A DNA stretch of 64,000 bases from Haemonchus contortus. Taxonomy: Eukaryota > Nematoda > Chromadorea > Rhabditida > Trichostrongylidae. The notes under the pieces are model-generated. The model ran no database searches. It saw only the letters and a program-made list of their open reading frames with translations, and was not told the origin of the DNA. Position 1 is the stretch's first letter. Each line of letters begins with the position of its first letter. Shown here in pieces: positions 55,745 through 64,000 of the stretch. The translations under genes were made by a program, and so were the position numbers. The stretch is from positions 19,621,920 to 19,685,919 of the forward strand of contig LS997562.1 of the NCBI GenBank assembly GCA_000469685.2. The letters are read 5' to 3'.

Positions 55745-55936
55745 TTACTTTGCAATAAACATTTTACAAGCGCATGTGATTTCGGCAAAACGATCCGGGA
55801 GAATGACCTGGATAAGTAATAAAACGAATTGATGGCTTACATCAGTGGGCTCTTCCAGCACTTTTCCCTTTCTGCATATCTCAGAAAACCTGCAGAGCAT
55901 AGCATACACTAGCAATACGAGGGAGATCCTTCCCAT
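55745..55936 (-). CDS. 52-aa predicted secreted peptide with a 33-nt intron
   Basis: Exon 1 (55841-55936) encodes MGRISLVLLVYAMLCRFSEI and then CRKGKVLEEPTD, with donor gtaagc. Exon 2 (55745-55807, acceptor TTACTTATCCAG) encodes VILPDRFAEITCACKMFIAK and TAA. The first 15-20 residues form a signal peptide. The mature peptide would be about 32-35 residues with two or three cysteines (CAC motif) and a basic CRKGK start. The intron is only 33 nt, at the lower limit for nematodes, and is a multiple of three with no stop, so retaining it would insert 11 residues (VSHQFVLLLIQ) without breaking the frame. No known family. Confidence 0.5.
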   Translation of the reverse strand: MGRISLVLLVYAMLCRFSEICRKGKVLEEPTDVSHQFVLLLIQVILPDRFAEITCACKMFIAK

Positions 55937-56101
55937 GTTGGTCAACGTTGATTTTATTGTACATATGTTATTAGCTTTTCTTGTTACAGCTGGGTCAAAT
56001 GCCAAATAACGGCGGCATGACCCAATTCGATAAAAACCTCGAATAGGTAAACTTCAAGGACTGACTATGGTGGATCAAACATATAGACGCTTGCAAAACG
56101 T

Positions 56102-56174
56102 TGCCCCGAACCAGGATCGAACTGGTGACCTTTAGATCTTCAGTCTAACGCTCTCCCAACTGAGCTATCGAGGC
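56102..56174 (-). tRNA. tRNA-Phe (GAA)
   Basis: A 73-nt cloverleaf on the - strand. The acceptor stem GCCTCGA pairs with TCGGGGC (with one G-U pair), the D-arm is TAGCTCAGTTGGGAGAGC, the anticodon stem TTAGA/TCTAA encloses loop CTGAAGA with anticodon GAA, and the T-arm reads CCAGTTCGATCCTGG. There is no intron. The A-box (TAGCTCAGTTGG) and B-box (GTTCGATCC) are canonical, so it is likely a transcribed gene. Confidence 0.96.
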
Positions 56175-56850
56175 ATGCCTTTGACGCTCCCTTCGCTCCA
56201 TATGTGGTACCGCTCACACAGAGAAAGAAGACTCTGAGTTGTTTCCTACGATCATTTAACTGTGCCGTTTACAGAAAAAAAAGAGCTTTGCGCAATGTTT
56301 ACATGTCTGGCAGGAGGAATAGTTAGTTTTGACTGCTTACGGAAGCTCATGAAAGTGGTGCAGGTAGATAAAGGCCCTCAAACAAAATACTCAGACACAT
56401 TAACATGAGTGCTAGCCTAGAGTTTAAGTGGTGTACAAAAGTGACCAAGTACTGACAATGAAGAAAGGCTGCTCCAGAAAACTCTGACAACACGAATGAA
56501 AAAAGCGACAATGGCATCGTGAGTCACGGACAGACGCCACGAAGGGCTCTTTGTCAAACCTTTGTGGATAATAGTTACTTCAAACAGTTTTATATCAGAG
56601 GAGATTCATTGGTGGGAGAAGGCTGAAGTTATTTTCAAGTCGTGCTTATGCAGCTATGCACTCCACCAATCGCATGACCTACAAATCATATCATCAACTT
56701 TCACGGGCTTTCACCAAAACATAATCATTGTCGAAGATTAACTATGGAATTAAGAGTGTTCTGGATCAGATTTCAATTCGTTGTATTGAATTTGCTAGCC
56801 TAAACTGTTCAAATGCAGTCACGGATTGCGCCAGCGTGGGTATGGGTACA
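56175..56850. other. Stretch with no recognised gene
   Basis: Only short open frames between the tRNA gene and the next foldback. Confidence 0.4.
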
Positions 56851-57084
56851 TACGTGCGTCCGAGGATGCGTGCGGCAAATAGCGCGGCGAAATTCGTGGC
56901 GATTCGAACGACTTTAGCGCCTGTGATTGGGGTCCAAATTCAAAGTAGTATAAATCAGTATGATTGGTTGACCCTACTAAATCGCTCTACTTCAAGTTTG
57001 GGCCCCAATGATGAGCGCCAGAGTCGTTCGAATCGCCACTCACTTCTCCGCGCAATTGGCCGCTTACATCCTCGGACGCACGTA
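56851..57084. mobile_element. Foldback element family C, complete copy
   Basis: The outer arms are TACGTGCGTCCGAGGATG and CATCCTCGGACGCACGTA; inner arms are GCGCGGCGAAATTCGTGGCG and its partner, GGCGATTCGAACGACT/AGTCGTTCGAATCGCC, and TTGGGGTCC/GGGCCCCAA. The loop is near 56960. It has no coding potential, though a 126-aa open frame runs through it. Confidence 0.8.
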
Positions 57085-57678
57085 AGTTCCGTTCCCCCGC
57101 CAGCATAGTAGAGCCAGCGCATTGCTTGGTGAGAGTTTCCGAAACTTTACAGAATTTGCGATCATCTCAGTGAAACATCATGTCGAACTGAATTTCAAAT
57201 TGACTATATTAACATAAATAAGAATATAATCCTAACGTGCTCCTAGCATTCTGATTCGGTGGGTGCACGAGTATTATTGTTATCCTTATCCTTATTATCC
57301 TTCTTTCGTATTTAATCTCACCACCGCGATCCGACCGCAGAACCTGTGACCACACCATTTCGTCTTTCTATACTGTAACGTGTAGCTTGACACCCTCTCC
57401 GATTTCCCTGGCCTTTGGTCCTCTCCACCATGTCTTCTGAAGGCTTAGGACCTACACATCATTAAACGCAACATCGGAAAGCCGAGTATTTATGTCTCCT
57501 CCTTGAGCTCGATGAGGAACAAATCATTTTTCCAGAATTTTAGGGAAATAAGAGATGTTCAATAGAGTATACATACGTATGCATACACTTATCCAATTCT
57601 AACATAAACATAAAACAATTAAGGCAAGTTAACTATAGCAAGCCACTACCCTCAGTTTTTCACCATATTCCTGCATGA
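57085..57678. other. Stretch with no recognised gene
   Basis: A TTATCCTTATCCTTATTATC low-complexity run lies near 57279-57305. Nothing coding is recognised. Confidence 0.4.
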
Positions 57679-58333
57679 AAGGCACAGTCCACGATAAAAA
57701 TCGTTTCTACTAACTCCTGCTAGGATTACCCAGTGGCCCCAAAGGGTGACACAAAGGACGCTGTCGGGACGAACCTAATAGATAGGGCATAACAGGAGAG
57801 TCAATACCGGATCGGTCAGATATCACGAACACAGAACGATGTCATATCAGACGAGTGTCGAGGCACTACGGGTTGCGTTATTCGCACCAGGACCCACACA
57901 TGCAGCATGCAATCAGCGGATCACAGAGTGGTGAGGGGATGTTTTACTCACATCCTGTTATTCGCTGTAATCCCTTTTGCACTGTCATTTTTCTAGTTTT
58001 CTATCTGTCGAGGATGAAAAAGGTGAACTATCTTTGTTGTCAATCGTGTTTTTGTTAACTTGTGCTCGTGCTTTTAAATGTATGAAATGAACAATTTGCT
58101 TACTATTGTCAGCTGTGCGCAATGAGACACATTGAATAACTCGTTCAAATACCACTTCTACCTCATTTTTTGGTATTGTTCTCGTCCAATCCCTTTTCAC
58201 GTTTTTTGGAGCATTCCATCTCTTTGGAAACGCCGATTCTTGTGCTTTCTCCACCTCCATTGTGCTGTTCTCCACTTTCTCTTTCATTTTTCGTCATAAG
58301 CTAGCTAACAAAAAATTGTAGTGAACAGTACCT
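57679..58333. mobile_element. MITE family A, complete divergent copy
   Basis: The left end is AAGGCACAGTCCACGATAAA and the right end GTGAACAGTACCTTTC. It is about 0.65 kb. Its left interior matches the inverted fragment at 16826-17010, and the sequence next to its end (CGATAAAAATCG) matches the copy cut by the window's left edge. Confidence 0.65.
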
Positions 58334-58645
58334 TTCATCGATGCAATAAATGAACCTATCACATGACGGAACAGTTTTTTGAAAAGAAATTCGATATCAC
58401 GCAATTACTACTTGAACACAAGATTCGCTTAACATTACGAATGGTGTAACTACTCGATTTGAGTAAAAGAGTAATTTCCGTTGTGACAATGATAGGTTCA
58501 ATGAAGAGTAGACCCTCTCGTGTATGCACGCTACTGGAAGGTTTTTTGTCCAGCTCTTTTATTGATAACCTCATGACAAAACAGGATCTTTGAAACAAGA
58601 ACAGTATAAAATGTTAATATTCATCAGAAATCGGTAGGCGAAGCT

Positions 58646-61384
58646 TCAAATGAAGTACAGTCCCTCGAACTTGTAATCACCGTCGAGCCTCTGATCTTTT
58701 AGAACAACCTGACCACTGATATTAAATACAGTGATAAATGAAGCAGTACTCTCTCCGGTTACTTCCGTCGACTTCAATGCAACAATGAGCTCGTCGTTCG
58801 TGCCAGGAATAAAGTCAAATGCCGAATATCCTCGTTTAGGAAATTGCCGTCCAACCGTTACGAAATCGAAATGCTTGAGATCCGGAGAACTTATCAGTAG
58901 ATTCGTGCCCCTGAAGTGAAGTGCCCAATTTTTGCGCTCACGAAAGCATGATTGTAAGATATACATGGATACGGAGCAGCACTCACTTTGTTTCATCCTC
59001 TAACTCGACATAGCTAGTATTCGATGCTTTTCTGGGCAGGAAAAACCAACGATTTTGTATCTTCGACCACTGTACGGCTTCATGTGTTAGATAGCCTTGT
59101 GCGGAAATACCTGCAGCTGCCTGCATCCTATCGTAGACATTAATCCAATTCAGGTTGGTTACCTTAATTCATATTGTAATGTAAAACCAACCAAAAAGAC
59201 CCACTTCTCCCCGTTTAGATGAGAGAAACAGGGAATCGTTGAGAATGGGGAGGGATGTCAAGTGATGTGAAGGGAGGTAGGTTTGATTGATTTCGAAAAG
59301 ATCCGCTGATACCATACTATTACGGTCTATGTATACCCATACCGGATACAAACAACATTATCCAATAAGAACTTGGGCAAAGTAAATAAGTACGAAAGGA
59401 GCTCAGCGAGACCTTCAAGAGAATGGATTATTCATGTTATGTCTGTAAACTTGAGGCGTTTTTCTTATTGAAATAAAGACAGGAGTGCTTTTAAAGATAG
59501 CACAATGGTTGAAATCATGTTAGTATTATTGCTACGCTCTAAAAAGCAAGAGCACATATTGTGAAGAGCTAATTTATTGCAGTTACTAAATATGTAAGAG
59601 AAGGAGGTAGAAATGACGACAAGTACATGCTGGAATCAACTGGGGGTGCAAAGCAGAGGTAAGATTTGGCTTAAACTTTGAATAAATGGCAGTTCTAATA
59701 TAAATAAGGGAAAACTCAGTGTCAGAATATGTGCCCCAGGTTAGTCTGCTCTTATGAATTAAATGCCCAACTTTTCCAACATTTCGAATCAACCAACTTA
59801 TCGAAACTCAACGAAACCTCGTCTGTATCGAAAACACTAGGATTGGGGAGGTCTCTGAAGTGGCGAGCTAGCGAAATGTGTGCATTCAAGTTATTATAGA
59901 AACCCAACCACAGCTTAGGCGTAACACATTGTCGGGTCCTACACACGACGACAGCGCATTTGTCAAAGTAAAAGCCAATTCTCAAACTCATAGTAATTCA
60001 AAAATATTACCATCAGCTTTTCAACTCAGTGACAACTTTCTGATGTTAAAAGGCTGCCATTCAATTGTGACTCAATCTTACCTCTCCCCTTGGCGTGACC
60101 GTTTTGACCCACATGTTATTTTTGTGCGTAACTTTGCCTTTGAACTCCTGAAAGTCATAACTTTGAGAGTCAACCAAACACGTATTATATAGATTTTAAA
60201 CAACCATTCCTTTATCGAGAACTAAAATAAGTGCATCTCTACGTCACAAGTCTCACTCACATTACCGTGGCTTCCTACGTAGAGCAAGTCATCCTTAATA
60301 GTCATCCACTCGCACTTGAAAGCGTCAGTCGTGTTTCCAGGACCAGAGTTAAGGAATACCCACGGAATTATCTGGAATCTTACCATAATCAGAATAATAA
60401 ACAAGTTGTTGGTTAGATATTCATTACATTATCGCCTTTGATTTCACTGATCATTCCGGTCCTGTCGTCAGGAGTGAGAATTCTGTTGTGAAAAACCGAC
60501 AAGTCGGATAATTCCATAGCACGTCCTTTCACATTCATGTTCCTGAAGCGGCCGCACTCTCCAAAATAGTCTGTTTGACTCAGGTAAATTTCGGATAAGG
60601 AATCCTTTTCCTAATTTAAGATAATCTATCCAAAAATAGCAGTGCCATAAGGTGACGAATGATTCTCTCAAAATGTCATTCCCTATCCTACGTCTACAAT
60701 CACCTCCCACATCGGAATACAGTTTCGAATATTTGAGGAAGATACCGTCACGTGAATTACCTGAGGGAGCAATCCATCACATTTTGATTCGTGTGCTATT
60801 GTTGACGACAAAGCCGATAAAGGCGCTTTTTTCGAAACAACAACGGGAGATAGCATGGAAACAAGGGATTGATACAACTCCTAACTCGTTCCCTCTTGAC
60901 AAACCTCTCTTTTTCTTGAAGCGAATGGAAACGTGACTGCCCCATTCGCAAGAAAATTTATGGTCAACGGGACGGTAGGGACACAGAAGTGTTAAAGGTC
61001 CATGGATTAACTTACGACGTCAGGTTTTTCTCCGAGTCCCACGTTATTTTCACTTGGGGTTTACGGCCATTCAGGTTCAACGTCAAGCGACCCTGTCGGG
61101 TGACCGCTCTCCATGTCCAATTATCTGCTTTTGATTCTCTATCCAGGTCGGTAACGATAAGCAGGACGTATTCAGTGGATCCATCGCTGTTGTGGCGAAT
61201 TGTTGGTCGAGACTGCAAACAAGCGTACTCCGTCAAAGAGCACGAGATCGTAGTAAGAGTCAGAGAATAAGAGCAAAAGGGTTTCAGGAAAAAAAACAAA
61301 AGGGGTAGGAACTATAATAGTTAGTTATGAGTATCTAGGAGCATTATACCTTGACAGTCTGGTCAACTGCTGAAGGAGAGTTCT
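58646..61384 (-). CDS. apy-1: Calcium-dependent apyrase (CANT1 family), signal/anchor exon missing
   Basis: A calcium-activated nucleoside diphosphatase of the secretory pathway (prefers UDP and GDP; supports ER/Golgi glycoprotein folding). Seven exons chain in phase: 61350-61384, 61016-61212, 60428-60542, 60261-60371, 60082-60147, 58987-59162 and 58646-58910. They give about 321 residues. Family blocks in order: EYVLLIVTDLDRESK, GRLTLNLN, KGRAMELSDLSVFHNRIL, TPDDRTGMISEI, IIPWVFLNSGPGNTTDAF, KCEWMTIKDDLLYVGSHGN, WINVYDRMQAAAGISAQGYL, THEAVQWSKIQNRWFFLPRK, GYSAFDFIPGTNDELIVALK and the end YKFEGLYFI. The Asp and Glu residues that line the five-bladed propeller's calcium site in the family (TDLD, GRxMELSDL, DDRTG, CEW) are present, so the enzyme should be active. 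The N-terminal exon with the signal or membrane anchor was not found in 61385-61831. Symbol follows the nematode orthologue by inference. Confidence 0.93.
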
Positions 61385-61831
61385 CTGAAACAGTTAATTT
61401 TTGCATATTGACATCAAAACAAAAAATCTCTCAAAAACCTGTATGTCCTGGAGGAAATGCGTTAATCAGCAGAACCTAAAAATATGCCGGTTGGACATGC
61501 TTACTGGCATGTACTCGAATAACAGTAGAAGGAAAACGTACGATTGAAAGGAAATGTAGATACATTTTGAACAGCAAATGATTCGGAAATCAGCTGTTAA
61601 CCGAGTTGACTGCCCTACGAGAACACAAATTGCTTTTATAGAGAATATCACCCTGACGTAATGAGTTATGGGAACAAAATGCTAAAAAACTTCGTCCTAT
61701 TGACAGTGATTAGACAAATAAAGCTTGCATAATTTATACAAGCCTATATTCGGACAAGGTTTTTTTGGTTCTCTCGAATTACTGTGTTGTGACGTAAGTC
61801 GAGGATTACAATTTTGGGTAACTAATAGATA
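61385..61831. other. Upstream flank of the apyrase gene
   Basis: I searched here for the missing signal-peptide exon. A frame with MYLHFLSIVRFPST near 61560 is hydrophobic but lacks a donor in the needed phase. The exon may lie beyond the mariner, further right. Confidence 0.35.
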
Positions 61832-63045
61832 TTGGGTCATCCGGAAAGCCTCAGCTGATTATGAGTTGTCTGAGTGATTATTTCTGAAAGCACAAAAAGA
61901 ATTACTTAGCAATATATCTTCATTCTGTTCAGTAATGGTTTTCCATCTTCCTGTTAGTTTCATTATCCCACTTTCATGAGGGGTTCTAGTCTTAGAATCA
62001 AAAAACCCTCACAGTTGCTTTTTGCAGTTTTCCAGTGCGTTAAACGGTTTCTTTCGAAGAATCCTGCAGAAATGTATAAAAGTGTCTTCTGATAATCCAA
62101 ACTCCACCGATTTCTGACGAGTGGCCAAATACAGGGGTGCCCAAGAAAAGACGACACTTTCACTGCACGGCTCGTACCACCAATATAATCAAACTTTATT
62201 AAATCCTGACTGAATATTACCACCCGCAAAATCAACAACACATTGTACTCGATCACGGAATTCTTCAATGGCCTTCCGCACCAGCAAAATCGAAATTTTT
62301 TGCCACGCAAATTTGATGCGTCGTATGAGGTCGGCGAGATCGGCAACTTCTTGACCATCGCAGACAATCCTGTTAAGTTCAGCCCACACCCTGTAATCAA
62401 GCGGGTTGAGATCAGGAGATGCGCTCGGATATTCTGTCTTCTTAAGATATTCGACGGCCACTGAATCCAAAAAGGCGAGCGTTTGCCTAGATGCATGGGC
62501 CGGTGCTCAGTTATGTTGTAGCACAAAGCTTCCGTCACGATAAAGGCGGCTACATGACGGCGGAATGTCTTCTCTGAGCTGCTGGACGTAGTACTCGGCA
62601 TTAATCTTCAACCTGGGCTCCACGAACAGCAGCTCCGTATTACCGTTCCACGAGACTCCGGCCCGACTTATGGCCAATATCCCATAAGTCGTCTTGAGCG
62701 CGTCCGCAATGGCAGACGGCTTCATATTTTGATGCCGATATAGGAACCACACGAGTTCCTGCTTCCTTTCATCAAGCAACATTCTAAGTACAGTTTACCC
62801 AATCACATTCTTCTGCTGCTTCAATCGGTGCGACGTATTCCGCCCTGGATTAGGCCCCATGCATAGTGTCACTTTTTTTTGGGCACCCCGGTATACGTGT
62901 GGTCTGGAATTATCCTGTTGGAAGAAAACGCTCTTACGATTGACCAGTGCTGGGAGCTCATAGTCTATCACTGCCTACAGTATATTCCCGACGCTATCGT
63001 TTTTATCGTTTGATTACGCGGCAATATCGGTGATGCGTGTATTTT
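61832..63045 (-). mobile_element. mariner fragment, split by a nested element
   Basis: The left terminus TTGGGTCATCCGGAAAGCCT follows TA and is a sister of the 38183 mariner end. The C-terminal part of the transposase is readable on the - strand (FFERNRLTHWKTAKSNCEGF, LILRLEPLMK). At 62130 it is interrupted and resumes at 62892 (GTGTGGTCTGGAATTATCCT, as in the 38183 copy). Similarity ends near 63045, so the 5' half of the element is gone. Confidence 0.75.
62132..62891 (-). mobile_element. Nested Tc1-like element with internally deleted transposase
   Basis: The ends CAGGGGTGCCCAAGAAAAG and the inverse of TTTTTTTTGGGCACCCCGG are inverted repeats, flanked by TA on both sides. The 760-bp interior encodes on the - strand an N-terminal piece (LLDERKQELVWFLYRHQNMK, PSAIADALKTTYG) fused by deletion to a C-terminal DDE piece (NGNTELLFVEPRLKINAEYY, ... 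FLDSVAVEYLKKTEYPSASP, DLNPLDYRVWAELNR). The first catalytic region is missing, so it cannot move itself. Confidence 0.85.
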
Positions 63046-63781
63046 TTCCGCCGTGATTGCTCCTTCGGTATTCCATTTGCATGAATGTCGGTGTTGCTAT
63101 CACGCACGTACACTGCATTTGAAGATCACAACGCCGCATATTTTTCGCAAGTTTCCCACAGAGGATGCGGTCAGAAAAGCACTCGACGTCTTCTCAAGTC
63201 CCATTCCCGCACTTTGGATAGATGGAATCGACAAGATGCCATACTAATTTCTAGGCTGTTGCGCTTTTGAGATATTTATTAAAAAAATCCGGCAGAAGAA
63301 CTTAGTTTCTATTGTTCTTTTCATATGGCCTATTGATCTTTTATTTTGAGGTTTCAAAGATGTTTTTGGGTTACTGTCCCCGGTTCTGCTCTATGCCTCG
63401 GTACTGCTTTCATTCCTATCTTGGAACAGCATGATGTATTGTGTACCTTTGCTCTGGACACAGAAGAAAGCAAGGCTTTACATGAGAGAGTATTAAGTGA
63501 TGCTGGAGCGCAAACCAAGCAGAACTTGTTGTTACGGAGACAATGAGAGCGCCTTTGGGGATATGATCCCTTTGACAAATCCTGATGCATGCCCATCCTT
63601 GCAGCACATACAGTACTTTCCTGCTGTAGAGATTTATTTTCTAACGATAGTCTGTGAACGTCACTGACCTGAATTTTTCCCCAGAAATGGAAGAATCATC
63701 TCTTCTGTCGACAGTATGTCCTCTAGATATTGAAATAATTTGAGTATAGTGAAGGGAACACCATTGGGCAGTTCTTTCTTC
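63046..63781. other. Stretch with a possible + strand last exon
   Basis: A + frame at about 63351-63546 reads CFWVTVPGSALCLGTAFIPI, LEQHDVLCTFALDTEESKAL, HERVLSDAGAQTKQNLLLRR, Q, TGA. It could be the last membrane helix and tail of a membrane protein, but the acceptor (ATTTTGAG) is only fair. Nothing else is called. Confidence 0.35.
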
Positions 63782-64000
63782 TTAAGATAGAAGGGCATTG
63801 TCTGGAAATTTAATTGGAACGTTTTTCAGAAGCGATGAACTGCTTGAATCTTCTCCTTTCTCTTTTAGCTGGTCCACGATTACTTGAATTTCTTCTAATA
63901 GACTGCGCTGATCTTTTATTGCCGGGCTTTTAAGTGCACAAGCGTCGAGTTGATCTACTAAGGTATTGACTAGGACTTCCTCACTATTGTATTCAGCCAA
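63782..64000 (-). CDS. C-terminal exon of an unknown protein, cut by window edge
   Basis: The frame is open from the right edge to TAA at 63782: AEYNSEEVLVNTLVDQLDAC, ALKSPAIKDQRSLLEEIQVI, VDQLKEKGEDSSSSSLLKNV, PIKFPDNALLS. The first 45 residues have the hydrophobic spacing of amphipathic helices or a short coiled coil, then an acidic Ser-rich linker. No intron signal is seen inside it. The family cannot be told from this part. Confidence 0.5.
   Translation of the reverse strand: MAEYNSEEVLVNTLVDQLDACALKSPAIKDQRSLLEEIQVIVDQLKEKGEDSSSSSLLKNVPIKFPDNALLS

Noticed and set aside
56728..57108. 126-residue + strand frame
   Set aside because: It reads through the family C foldback 56851-57084.

Overview
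This is eukaryotic nuclear DNA from a nematode. The genes have short exons split by mostly long introns, 3' splice sites are of the TTTCAG type, and there are nematode-type families: an Srd chemoreceptor, mariner, Tc3-like and RTE elements, Helitron-like ends. Gene density is low and repeat density high, as in parasitic clade V (strongylid) worms; that placement is an inference, and I cannot name the species.

Genes recognised. The + strand has prefoldin subunit 3 (738-5003, five exons, 5' end missing), an MSP/VAP-like domain plus coiled-coil protein (52166-54923), and a small secreted protein (55327-55614). The - strand has a complete five-exon srd 7TM chemoreceptor (39531-44059, 329 aa), a calcium-dependent apyrase of the CANT1 family (58646-61384, seven exons, signal/anchor exon not found), a basic Ser/Pro/Arg-rich repeat protein (21465-26907, with a 32-nt micro-exon), a 185-aa unknown three-exon gene (50060-50930), a 52-aa secreted peptide gene (55745-55936), unknown partial genes at 7752-8837 and 17207-18309, single exons at 29647, 30108 and 33685, and a C-terminal exon at the right edge. 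tRNA-Phe(GAA) lies at 56102-56174 on the - strand. All exon joins were checked by reading frame and splice phase only.

Repeats fill most of the rest. (1) A tRNA-derived SINE, seven copies. (2) TTAA-flanked MITEs with AGGCACAGTTCACG ends. (3) Foldback elements with GGCTGCTTTCATAGTCC-like ends and cores built of GCGACCAGTCGC palindromes, six copies. (4) A second foldback family (18.6, 27.7 and 56.9 kb). (5) A solitary 0.47-kb near-perfect foldback at 12.3 kb. (6) Helitron-like elements with 5' TCCTACTT and 3' hairpin-CTGA ends, and relatives carrying ~125-bp tandem units. (7) Mariner, Tc3-like and Tc1-like remnants, some nested. (8) RTE-type LINE 3' fragments at 6.4, 20.6, 28.5, 48.8 and 51.0 kb.

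The genes do not form a pathway and there is no sign of an operon. The interest lies in how mobile DNA sits in and around them: mariner 82 bp past the srd stop codon, mariner pieces and a MITE in srd intron 1, foldback elements in introns, nested insertions, and a paralogous empty site that dates one MITE insertion.
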